Assembly (NCBI GenBank): GCA_947359465.1
Contig: OX375875.1
Span: 17,792,458-17,856,457 of the forward strand
Direction: 5' to 3'
DNA length: 64,000 nt
DNA from: Metellina segmentata
Taxonomy: Eukaryota; Arthropoda; Arachnida; Araneae; Tetragnathidae
Within the stretch, counting starts at the first letter, position 1; the number at the start of each line of letters is the position of its first letter. Shown here one piece after another: positions 39,526-50,600 of this stretch. Both the position numbers and the translations under genes were made by a program. The notes under the pieces are model-generated. The model made no database searches. It worked only from the letters and a program-made list of their open reading frames with translations, and was not told the origin of the DNA.

Positions 39526-39845
39526 TAATTTTTAATTAATGTCGTACTAGAGCAACACAATGGGATGTTGACGACGGTTCGGGATCAATCCTCTGAGGGA
39601 AAGATTCAAGTTCAACACCTCGTAATTTTGAACCACGGTCAGATGATGAAGCAACACCTGAGCAGGCACCCCACTCTCCAAACTTCCACGCCAACCCAAC
39701 GTGAGGACTTTCGGCCACGACAGATTTAAGGTGCACCAGCCGCCTCTACACCATACACTTACAAACATCCATGCACTGACCCTGATTCGAACCAGGAACT
39801 GTCCGATCTAGAGGCTAACACCTAAACCACCAGACCGGTTGGTCG
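39526..39845 (-). repeat. tRNA-derived SINE, family A
   Basis: 320 bp on the minus strand with a perfect duplication ttcaagaggg (39516-39525 and 39846-39855). The complement begins cgaccaaccggtctggtggtt, then a B box ggttcgaatc. The body has gtcgtggccgaaagtcctc, and the 3' end is cgacattaattaaaaatta. Confidence 0.9.
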
Positions 39846-40027
39846 TTCAAGAGGGAAGTGGCTATCGTTGTTGGTGATTGTGGTGTTAGTTGGGGATATC
39901 GCCGAGACAGGCCTGAACATGGACGATGTTAAAAAATGGCTCGTGAATTCCTTAACATTTAGAGTTATTTAAATTGTGTATACCTTCTGCTGAAAACTAA
40001 AATATAATTCACTTTTCTTTGCTCTCC

Positions 40028-40352
40028 GCCGACCAACCGGTATAGTGGTTAAGGTGTTAACCTCTAGATAGGAAGGTTCCTGGTTCGAATCCGGGTCCGG
40101 GCATGGATGTTTGTAAACGTATGGTGTAGAGGCGGCTGGTGCACCTTAAATCTGTCGTGGCCGAAAGTCCTCACGTTGGGTTGGCGTGAAGTTTGGAGAG
40201 TGGGGTGCCAGCTCAGGTGTTGCTTCGTCATCTGACCGTTGTTCAAAATTACGAGGTGTTGTCCTCGGATCTTTCCCTTAAGGGACTGATCCCGGACCGT
40301 CGTCAATATCCCGTTGTGTTGCTCTAGTACGACGTTAACTAAAAATTACCAA
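40028..40352 (+). repeat. tRNA-derived SINE, family A
   Basis: 325 bp flanked by tttctttgctctcc (40014-40027 and 40353-40366). A-box-like tatagtggttaaggtgtt and B box ggttcgaatcc are clear. The 3' end is cgacgttaactaaaaattacc. Confidence 0.92.
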
Positions 40353-40375
40353 TTTCTTTGCTCTCCAAGCTGAGC

Positions 40376-40452
40376 AAACCAGCCAGTATAACGGACGGTT
40401 ACGAGTTCGAATCCAACCAAAGACCGACTTGTACAAAGGAGCTGGTGGATGA
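40376..40452 (+). repeat. SINE family B head fragment
   Basis: Contains ggttacgagttcgaatccaa and aaagaccgac, the head of family B. It is truncated after about 75 bp by the minus-strand SINE that follows. Confidence 0.6.
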
Positions 40453-40455
40453 GCA

Positions 40456-41425
40456 ACGTGAGGACTTACGGCCATGGCAGATTTAAGGTGCACCAGCCGC
40501 CACTACACCATACGCTTACAAACATCATTCACTGACCCGGATTGAAACCAGGAACCTTCCTATCTAGAGGCTATCAAGTTCTATTGATGCACTGATCTCG
40601 AATCAATGGCAAGCAGAATGGGATACTTCTACCAAAGGAAGATACACCTATCAATTCTTCCCTAAGATCTCAACACACCTAAAATACCAGAACCCAAAGC
40701 TGGTACAATTCTTCGCAGGTCATGGACCATTTCCGGCATATCTAGAGCGTTTTCATCTTCGATCTAGTGCGTTGTGTATATGCGGCCGAGAAGGTGATCC
40801 CATCCACTACCTTTTTGACTGTGATCTCACAAGTCAGTGGCATTTGTTGAAACCTTCTCTTCAACACTACTCTCATTGGTGCCAAAATACTGCCAAGAAC
40901 ATACACTGCCAACACAAAATCATTAAAGTGATGGAATTTCTCAGCTCCAACATTGATTATATCTGTGAGAGCTGAGAAGTTTAAGTCGAAAGTTCTCAAA
41001 ATAACTTTGCTTTCCTTTCGAAACTTTTATAGGTCATTTCGGCTGTCTGACATCTGTATTTAACGTTCTGACTTTTGTATATTTCAATATTGTTATTATT
41101 ATTTTTTTTTCCCTTCTGGAAATTATTATTATTTTTTTTTGTTCTTTTCTCATTTTGTTCTGTGTTAATTTTTCAAACTTTGTCATCCTCTTCTTTTGTA
41201 TTTTTGTGCCTTCATGTTTTACCCTTCAATTGACTTTCCCCTTCTGTGTACTTAAATGTGTATGTATATATTGTGGATTGCTTAGCTCTCCCTTATACCG
41301 GAATCTCCTCCGTAAGGCGGACTATACAGCTGAAAGCCGCACAGGTGAAACAGTGTCCGCCTACGGCGTCCAATCCTATCTAGAGGCTAACACCTAAACC
41401 ACCAGACCGGTTGGTCGGCAGCCCC
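40456..41425 (-). repeat. SINE family A, split by a LINE fragment
   Basis: Left part (40456-40573) and right part (41375-41425) are two halves of one minus-strand family A SINE. The LINE between them lies inside a 15-bp duplication of SINE sequence, cctatctagaggcta (40559-40573, 41375-41389). Confidence 0.8.
40574..41374 (+). mobile_element. 5'-truncated LINE, 3' end only
   Basis: An 801-bp LINE tail. The open frame from 40574 to 40975 encodes the C-terminal end of an ORF2, with FFAGHGPFPAYLERFHLR and the zinc-binding CICGREGDPIHYLFDC; about 400 bp of 3' UTR follows. A 15-bp target duplication flanks it. It belongs to a different LINE lineage from the one at 1832, judged by the C-terminal region. 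5' truncation is usual for LINE copies. Confidence 0.8.
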
Positions 41426-41513
41426 ACGTATATGACGGTCTTTGGTTGGATCTAGTTTCGAACTCGTAATTTTCCGGTTGCTAATCCAATACTCTACCAA
41501 CTGAGTTACAGTG
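41417..41513 (-). repeat. SINE family B head fragment
   Basis: Complement carries caactcggtagagtattgg, a very tRNA-like A region, and gagttcgaaac as the B box. Truncated after about 95 bp. Confidence 0.6.
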
Positions 41514-41931
41514 GCCTAAACAGGCATAGGTATATTTTAATTTACGTCGTACTAGAGCATCACAACGGACTAGAGAATCAAACTCCAAGACCTGAAGACA
41601 ACACGTAATTTTGAACCATGGTCAGCGACCCAAACATGTCTGGAAAAAGCAATGTTTCAAAGCCAGAGCATTTACCACCATACATCTGATTAAATAAAAA
41701 TTTAATCAATACAAATTCTTCAGAGTAAATAAAAGAAATTTTATCTATTTTGGGTTGTATGTCAAACCATGAGTAATTTAGCAATTTTATCTGCAATATG
41801 GAAAAATAAAAGCAGGTATAAGCTAACAGAAGAAATCACATTGGAGAATTCTTTTATTCAGGTATGAGGCACATTTGCTGGGTTTATAAGTGTTAATATT
41901 AGGGCGAAATATGAATGGAAAAGAAAACAGG

Positions 41932-42376
41932 GTACAGCTTCAGTCTACGTTTATTGCAGTAGCAACGTTTTTTTTTTTTTGCGGCGCACATTTAATGTTG
42001 TTAAGGAAAGAATTATTTCAAAAATCTTTTTCTATTTATAACGGAAAGTAACAATCTTCAGAAACACATTTCTAAGAAAATTCCACAACCGGCGAAAAAA
42101 CATCAAAAGAAGCAATGAAATCAAAGGAAAAAAACTTAAATAACCAATGGAAGCAAAGAAAAAATTTCGAACGAACCAATGAAATCAAACTACAGTTTAA
42201 TGGATTTTAAAAGAACTCTTTCTGTAATATTCAAAATAAAATTTTAAACTTTGCTTGCCTTAAAAAACGAAATAACCGTAATACAGATGGAACCTGCTGT
42301 TACTCCTTACTAAAAGTACGCCAAAAAAACCCGTCAAGGTCGTTGCCACTGCGATAAACGTAGACTGAAACTCTAC
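41932..42376. mobile_element. MITE with gtacagcttcagtctacgtt ends, copy 1
   Basis: 445 bp with inverted ends gtacagcttcagtctacgtt and the complement near 42350-42376. The interior is AT-rich and non-coding. Confidence 0.75.
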
Positions 42377-42542
42377 CGAAAACTGTTGCTCATTAGTCAT
42401 GTCAGTATATCACACCAACCCACATCGCCATTTAGCCATAGTTTTAGAGCAGTCTCGCCAGATAGTCGTTAGAATCCAAAATGGCATTGAGCCTGTAGTG
42501 TTGAAGAGTTTTACAAAAATTTATATTTCGTTATATTAACGA

Positions 42543-43080
42543 GGGGCCACGACAGCCGGTTGGAATAGTAACCGGAGAGTACCGCAATTCGAATCCATCC
42601 AGACTCCTGTACAAATTATCTTGCTGGTGCACGTTAAATCTGTCGTGGCATCATAAGTCCTCACGTTGGGAGTGGTGCGGTAGTTTGGAGAATGGGATGC
42701 CAGCTCATGCGTGACCTAGTCATCCAACCGTGGCTCAAAATTGTTGTTGCCCTCAGTTCTTTCGCTTCAGGATCGAGGTACAGCTTCAGTCTACGTTTGT
42801 CCCGGTGTCTACAGGCTTGACTTGTTTTTTTGGCGCAGTTCTAATGTTGCCAAGGAAATAATTGAAAAAAATATTCTAGAAAAGCTTCCGGACTTTCCGT
42901 AAAATCCGTTCGCCGGTTTTGCCTTATAAGACGATATAAGCTTTCCAAGATGGGTCGCCTTAACCTGGCATTTCTCGCTACTAAAAGTGTCCCAAAAAAC
43001 GCCGGGATAAACGTAGACTGAAGCTGTACTCGGACCGTTGCCCCTACTCCGTTCTGTAGCTCCAGTGCGATGTTAATTAT
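42543..43080 (+). repeat. SINE family B interrupted by a MITE
   Basis: A family B SINE (head gccggttggaatagtaacc, tail tccagtgcgatgttaatta) is split at 42777/43030 by the MITE copy 2 listed separately. Confidence 0.75.
42778..43029. mobile_element. MITE with gtacagcttcagtctacgtt ends, copy 2
   Basis: 252 bp. The terminal 20 bp at each end form a perfect inverted match (gtacagcttcagtctacgtt and its complement). It inserted into a family B SINE, so it is younger than that SINE. Confidence 0.8.
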
Positions 43081-43549
43081 ATACCTACCAACTGTCTCAA
43101 AGAGAACCACAAACATTTTTTGGTTTTTATCATTGACGACCTTGATTTGGTTGTTGAATGGGCGATATACTTACCTCGGCTGTTCCCGCTTATTACCAAA
43201 ATGAAAGTTTGCGTAGGTAAAATCCCGAGACCTTTCTTTCAAACAGATTTTTAACTAATGTTTTCTAGCGATATTTAATTTTTGATGTAGAATACGTCTT
43301 ACCTTTCAAAACAGGGGTAAAAAGCTGAATTTTTAAGTGTCACAAAAAATGGTAATCACGGAAATTTCAATAACTTGAAAAATATAAAGGATACATAAAT
43401 GAACGATATTGCGTTCAATAGAGCATTTACCAAGCAGCAAACAAAGAATGTTATAAATGCTCATTGATCTTGCTATGACGTCATTGGCTGATGCAATCGC
43501 AGCGCAAATTTGAGTCACGAAAATGCGCACTGCCGCTCACATTAATTTA

Positions 43550-44390
43550 GTCTAGCACCGGCCTCCTTGGTGTGAGCACGATGTTTGAGGTGTTATTTGT
43601 TTCGTCTTCTTTGCGCTTTATAAATAATGGATATAAAACTTAAATATTTAATATTTGTTTAGGTATCGGACTTCAAAGTGTGGAAATTTCGAAAACATAT
43701 CAAAATGCCCAATGGTAATGGTAATTTTAGTTAACGTCGTACTAGAGCAACACAACGGGCTATTGACGACGGTCCGGAATCAGTCCCTTAAAGGAAAGAT
43801 TCGAGGACAACACCTCGTAATTTTGAACCACGGTCAGATGACGAAGCAACACCTGAGCTGGCACCCCACTCTCCAAACTTCCACGCCAACCCAACGTGAG
43901 GACTTTCGGCCACGACAGATTTAAGGTGCATCAGCCGCCTCTACACCATACGTTTACAAACATCCATGCCCGGACCCGGATTCGAACCAGTAACCTTCCA
44001 ATCTAGAGGCTAACACCTTAACCACTTCAAAATGCCCAAATATGTGCATAAACACTAGAAAAATTATAGAAAGGTCAATAGGAAAAAGATCGAGGGATGG
44101 GGAATCCAAGAATATTCGGACACCCGATGCTGAGCGTCAACGGGTTCGGCAAGAGCGCCTTAAAGATGAGGCATCGCGCCGCTCATACAATTTAGTATAG
44201 CTCCGGCCTCCTTTGTGCGTACACGACGTCAGAGGTGTCATTTGTTTCGTCTCTCTGTGCTTTATGAATAATAATAGAAATAAAACCTAAATATCTCAAT
44301 ACTTGTTTAGATATCAGACTTCAAAGAGAGAAAAATGGGAAAAATTTCAAAATGTCCAATTATATGCATAATAAACACTGGGAAGATGGG
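43550..44390 (+). repeat. Two-copy tandem duplication, first copy split by a SINE
   Basis: Segments from about 43552 and from 44197 share agc.ccggcctcc, gaggtgt.atttgtttcgtc, tttat.aataat and cagacttcaaag in order. With the SINE at 43713-44026 removed, the unit is about 330 bp. Non-coding; the duplication predates the SINE or involves the unsplit copy. Confidence 0.6.
43713..44026 (-). repeat. tRNA-derived SINE, family A
   Basis: 314 bp flanked by a perfect duplication tcaaaatgcccaa (43700-43712 and 44027-44039). The complement has the B box ggttcgaatcc and the family A body. Confidence 0.92.
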
Positions 44391-45268
44391 GAATCCAATA
44401 AGATCCGGACCTCCGATACGAGTGCGCCAAATACCCCCACCGCCCAGTTCGACGCAAATAGCATATCTGGTGACAAGCGTCTTATAATCGAATGATGGTG
44501 TTCAACCCATGGAGGTCGGTAATGCGCCACAGTCTTCAACATTAACAGTGAGTGCACAAATTGTGATATATGTGCGGAGCATTTGAAGTGTGAAATTAAT
44601 ACAGTGTAGTACAGATTTCTTTTCAACTCTTTCACCACATTGCCTGGCTGACTGAAGTATTCTACGCCTTAAACCTAGCGGCCATGCCCCGACACAGCCC
44701 CGTCCGTTTTTTTTTTTTTTTTTAATTTAATTTTTCAATTTTTTTTATGCCATGCAGAGAAATACCAACTAACGAACTTCTCATTTACATTTTCAGCAAA
44801 CAAGTGGGAGTCAAAATCTATGGAAAACACAGTTAGGTACTATACCTTTAAATACTACTTGTTTCTGATAAGTACTATTCGTTGTAGGATGTTCGGTCGC
44901 CAAGAGAAAATTGGTCAATAGCTCCAAAAGAAAGAAAGTAACCGATTTGTTGCTAAATAGCTCACAGAATTGAACTCCCTTACAATGCATCTTTGCAAAA
45001 CTTTCCTTGTATGTGTGATACTTGAAGTTGTCTGTAATTTCATGTAATGGTGGTTTGTGTTTGGCGCAGCATGGTCACATCCTCGTGTCATGAAACCTCA
45101 ACCAATCATCCACTGATATGATAATACGTATGCATATTCATTTGGCATTTCTCCATTCCCCCAGGTCTGACAGCAAATTACCTAGTTTTGCTGAAATACG
45201 AAGTAAGACTAGGAACAAAACACACTAGGAACGACAGCAAAAGTAGCTCTACCCGGATCTTGATCCAC

Positions 45269-47621
45269 ATGGCTCCAAAGAACACCCTAAAAGTGGAAAA
45301 CATTTCAGGCAGGAAATTGAAAATTATTCTTCCAAATGGATGCGCATCCTACTTCAAACTACCCTTGGTCAGCGGTTGCGGCACCACGTGGTCAAGATGG
45401 AGGAACCTCGCGGACACGTGCGGGAGAGAGGGTCGGTACCTTCCACCACGATGGACGCTGATCTGTCACGACGAGCTGGATATGGAAGCGCGAGAACTCC
45501 TGGAGCAGGCGGGTTTCGAGAGACCTGTGCCATTGGCCTCATCAAGAAGCTCACTGAGCAAACCAGTGCAATCCCAAGCAGGCGTTACAACGAAAGTGCC
45601 TCTTTATAAACTGGACTTCAACAACACTAAAGCGAAGGAAGGTGGGACCATTCTGCATATGGACGATGAGGAGACCAGCATGGACAAGACCCGTGGTACA
45701 AGTAGTGGCGATACCGAATCTCTTGCTTGGAGACATAAGACTGAACCAAATACAAGGGTTGAATCTCAAGGCGAAAGTTCGGTGGTTAGAAAATCTCGCG
45801 TCATACAGAGATTCGGGGAAGGCATTCCAGACGGATGCATATTCAATCTATCCTTGAGTAACGACTATTCGACTACTGATATTAGAAAGATAGTTCCTAG
45901 TCATAGTCGATTAGCATCCCCTAGACGACGAAGAGCGGATTCGGGACCCTTGTCCGATGATGGAGTGGTAATCGATGACTCAAAGGGTCGCTCTCAACTC
46001 AAGGATACGAAGTGGAAGGCGTCTTCCGCTAGACGACGAAGAATGGATTTGGGACCTTTGTTCGATGATGGACTAGTAATCGACGACTCAAAGGGTCGCT
46101 CACAACTCAAGGATACGAAGTGGAAGGCGTCTTCCGCTAGAAGACAAAGAGAGGATTTGGGATCTTTGTTCGATGATGGACTAGTAATCGATGACTCAAA
46201 GGGTCGCTCACAACTCAAGGATACGAAGTGGAAGGCGTCTTCCGCTAGACGACGAACAGCGGATTTAGGACACTCGTTCGATGATGGACTAGTAATCGAC
46301 GACTCGAAGGGTCGCTCACAACTCAAGGATACGAAGTGGAAGGCGTCTTCCGCTAGACGACGAACAGCGGATTTAGGACACTCGTTCGATGATGGACTAG
46401 CAATCGATGACTCAAAGGGTCGCTCTCAACTCAAGGATGCGAAGTGGAAGGCGTCTTCCGCTAGAAGACAAAGAGAGGATTTGGGATCTTTGTTCGATGA
46501 TGGACTAGTAATCGACGACTCAAAGGGTCGCTCACAACTCAAGGATACGAAGTGGAAGGTGTCTTCCGCTAGACGACGAACAGCGGATTTAGGACACTCG
46601 TTCGATGATGGACTAGTAATCGATGACTCAAAGGGTCGCTCTCAACTCAAGGATACGAAGTGGAAGGCGTCTTCCGCTAGAAGACAAAGAGAGGATTTGG
46701 GATCTTTGTTCGATGATGGACTAGTAATCGACGACTCAAAGGGTCGCTCACAACTCAAGGATACGAAGTGGAAGGTGTCTTCCGCTAGACGACGAACAGC
46801 GGATTTAGGACACTCGTTCGATGATGGACTAGTAATCGATGACTCAAAGGGTCGCTCTCAACTCAAGGATACGAAGTGGAAGGCGTCTTCCTCTAGACGA
46901 CGAAGAGTGGATTTGGTACCTTTGTTCGATGATGGACTAGTAATCGACGACTCAAAGGGTCGCTCTCAACTCAAGGATACGAAGTGGAAGGCGTCTTCCG
47001 CTAGACGACGAAGAGTGGATTTGGGACCTTTGTTCGATGATGGACTAGTAATCGACGACTCAAAGGGTCGCTCACAACTCAAGGATACGAAGTGGAAAGC
47101 GTCTTCCGCTAGACGACGAAGAGCGGATTTAGAACCTTTGTTCGATGGACTAGTAATCGACGACTCAAAGGGTCGCTCACAACTCAAGGATACGAAGTGG
47201 AAGGCGTCTTCCGCTAGACGACGAACAGCGTATTTAGGACACTCTTTCGATGATGGACTGGTAATCGATGACTCAAAAAAGACAATAGGTCACACTCAAC
47301 GGAAGGACTCGAAGTTGAAGACCGCGAACAAGATACTGGATGTAATTCGTCATTTCCCGAAGGTCCCTTCACTTCTGTTCACTCCGAGGAGCATCCAACG
47401 ATCGCAGTCTGTTGCTTCGATCGTTTTGACTGGCTCGACACCTGAGGAGCATGCCTACTTGACGACTAATTTATCCTTACCAAATCTGGATGAGTTGGTT
47501 TTCCACCGCCGGAACCATCGTCTATCATATAGCGCAGACTTTGAGGATAGGAAGGAGAGTTCGGATGAAAGCGGTGGCGCCATCTCGTTTTGGATACCGA
47601 CACTCGGTGGTCAGCGGCAAG
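45269..47621 (+). CDS. Exon 1 of the RasGEF-like gene
   Basis: The chosen start is the first in-frame ATG, in a good context (ccacATGG); the frame upstream has only a TTG at 45188. The donor CAAG/gtagaa at 47621 is chosen because it leaves one base, which fits the next exon. The N-terminal 218 residues include [20 protein letters not shown] and are not recognised. Codon and GC use are clearly richer in GC than the surrounding DNA, as expected for coding sequence. Confidence 0.7.
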
Positions 47622-50600
47622 GTAGAATATATACCGCAACTCCTATATCGCGCAAGGTAGAGGCACAACGTGTCAAGGCAAAATTTTTCAGGTGTAATAA
47701 AATGGTTTAAAAACGTAGTTAAATCACTACCACTTGCGATAAACTTAGCAACTGAGCAGGGTACATAGTATAGTACTATACAGTCACGTGACTGTCGAAC
47801 GCAGAGCTAGTTATGGAAATATAGATACAGTAAAGTGACTATGCACTTTAAGATGAGACCGCTCGCAGCGCTTCTGGCATTAGAAATCGAAAATTAGCGC
47901 TCCTGTCTCGCAAACTATGGAAGTACTATACATATAAGGGAAAAACATAATTCACAAAATCAGTAGATCATCACCGAAACAGTACAATTTTTTTTTTCCA
48001 AATGGCGGGTACTTATGAATTTAATTATTGGCCAACTACGAGGCCAATTGTATCGGGGCACCCAGTGGGTGGCCATCGCTACCCCTAACAACGTACATCA
48101 CATTTTTACGTCCATGCCCTGACCTCTGATTCGAACCGTAAACCTTCCGATCCAGAGGCCAACACTTTAATCACTAGACCGGTTGGTCAGTACAAAATGA
48201 TACCCATAGTATTTCCCAATTTTTACCGTTAAGGTCTTAATAAAAATGCAATCACTTTACTTTATCTGTACAGAGTCGACAATATCCAATGACAATATCT
48301 GATCCAGAATGTCCAATCTCCTTAAAAAAAACCACTGCTTCTTAAAACCCATGTTATGCAACTATGCAGCCACAGTCCGTATTTTATAGTTTAACAGTTG
48401 TCAACTAAGTTTATGTTTTCTTGAACTATTAATAGATGGCAGCACTACATGATTGTCAAAGAAGAAAGCTTAACTCTTTACATCACTATACAAATTGTCT
48501 CGGTGATCTTAATTGCTTTTTCTCAAAAGATCGGTTGTAAAGACACGAATTTTAATCAGAAGATTTGTTGTCCTTGTTCATTCTTCAGGCCTATCGGCCA
48601 ACATGCCGGGTCTCAAATGTGTATGTTCACAGATTTCGTGTCCTAGCAGTCATGTATACTAGGCAGCATAAAGTATTCACAAGAAGAACACGTGAAAGTG
48701 ATCGAGGAAGTGATCTTGAATGTTCCCTGCTCAAAGAGAACTTCACATTCTCGGATCAGTTTTATTGAAATTCACCACTTCGCAATCGCGCAGCGTTGAA
48801 GTCGGCGGTCTTTCTACTTTCCACTTTATTTTAAGTTAGTTTTAGATTTGTGAACACTTTTGGTACCATGCGCTCATTCCAAGCTAGCCTTTATTTTTAC
48901 AAAGCATTACCGAATGCTTGATTGAGAGTTCCAATGCCTCATCACAGATTGCCGATCTCGAAATCGCTTTTAATACAAATAGTGTTTTTATGAAAATGCG
49001 CCCTTTTGTTTTAGAATATACTTCAAGTAACATATCTTGAATTAATATTTTACGTTCTGTTTACGCAATTAATGAAAATTGGTAATTTAAAGGGGAGGCA
49101 TTACTGGACCATTTTTTTTCCGAGGATGATAATGAAAATATGGTTAGCTCTTGTCAAACACCATCTTTGAATTTGCTCTACTGTTAAAATTGCTCGAATG
49201 AAGATGAGTGGTTCTTTTTTTTTTCTCCGCGACTGTACATTGAATAACTACACTACTCTACAATAATGAACCGCACGCCAGCGGATTTGCATAAAATTCG
49301 ACTGTCTGTTTGGGGGTGTTTTTCGTGGTATGGCCTAGGACCTTTGCACGTTGTTTCTGGTCAATTGAACGCTGACGCCTGCATGAACATTTTGGACAAT
49401 CAGGTTCTTCCTACGCTCTGGCAATTTTATGGAATGGACGAATGTTACTTCCAGGACGACAACGCTTCATGTCATGTTGCAGCCTCTGTCAAGCAGTGGT
49501 ATCGAGATATGGATGTAAAACATCTTCTCTGGCCTGCTCAAAGTCCTGATATAACCCCATAGAACATTTGTGAGATGCGTTAAAGCGACGCTTTAGGCTG
49601 CTACACACTAGGCCAGTAATTTAGTCGAGTAGCGAGTGATTTAGTAGCTCTACTAAACGAGAAAACGGCAAGTGATCGAGTAGTTGTTCACACTTGGTGT
49701 AGTTGGTGTTCGAGTGTCGACTGCTAAAGATGATGCGGAGAGTGAAGCTGAATCGAACAATAAATGTTACTGCAGGACTTATCCTGGAAGAGATGGAAGA
49801 GATTATGAATGAAAAGAATAGAAAATGGGTACGAGAATGGATTCCTTTACGTGAAACTCTGGTATTCCCATCTCTTTTTCTAATTCCTCGATTGCAACTG
49901 CTTTGGCGGTTTTGTTCTTATACAGGGGAGATTTACCATTCCACAAGCATTCTTGTTCCACATAAGCAGAAACGAATTTCACAGTAGTATCGTCACTCCA
50001 ACGATGTTCCGATAAAAATGTTATTTCAAGAGAATAAAAAACGTTAAACATTTAAACAGAATAGATTTATTGACTAAAGAAAAAGAATGAATTTTAATGA
50101 CAGCGATGAAAACGATCCGTGAAACAGACGATCAACAAACTGTTGCCAAAATTTAAAACATATGTGTGTACGATGCATATTTTAACAAAAAACACACAAG
50201 AAAGAGACCTTGCGCAATGAAAGCGAATAACTTATGAACTCTACTAAACAGATGTGTTCACACTTGTCTAGTGGCACGATAGTGGCGAGTGGAGTGGGGG
50301 GGGGGCACTACTCGACCACCTACTATCCATTTGACTGGATCGAGTCCACTAAATCGTTTACTAAACTACTCGACTCAATAGTTTTGTCCCAACTCGTTTA
50401 GTTACTAAATCACTCGCTACTCGACTAAATTACTGGCCTAGCGTATAGCAGCCTTTACAGACCAGGGAACCACGTCCGAAACCTACAGCTGAGCTGACGA
50501 CATTCTTGCGGCAGGAATGGACACCAATACCCATAGCTGTGCATCAAAACCTTGTTAAAAGTATGCCCAGAAAGGTTGCTAGTGTAATCGCAGCATGTAA

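Noticed and set aside
40028..40110. tRNA gene at SINE heads (also 41417-41513, 55106-55180)
   Set aside because: The A and B boxes are tRNA-like, but the sequences belong to about 320-bp units with target duplications, and the cloverleaf is not kept in the copies.
41155..41397. Open frame of 80 codons
   Set aside because: It lies in the 3' UTR of the truncated LINE and runs into SINE sequence.
45188..45268. Start of the repeat protein at the TTG at 45188
   Set aside because: TTG starts are not usual in animal nuclear genes; the ATG at 45269 is in a good context, and the upstream open frame is better explained by an exon boundary.
45994..47187. Two repetitive minus-strand open frames inside the repeat array
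   Set aside because: They are antisense shadows of the plus-strand 108-bp repeats, which encode the longer intact frame.
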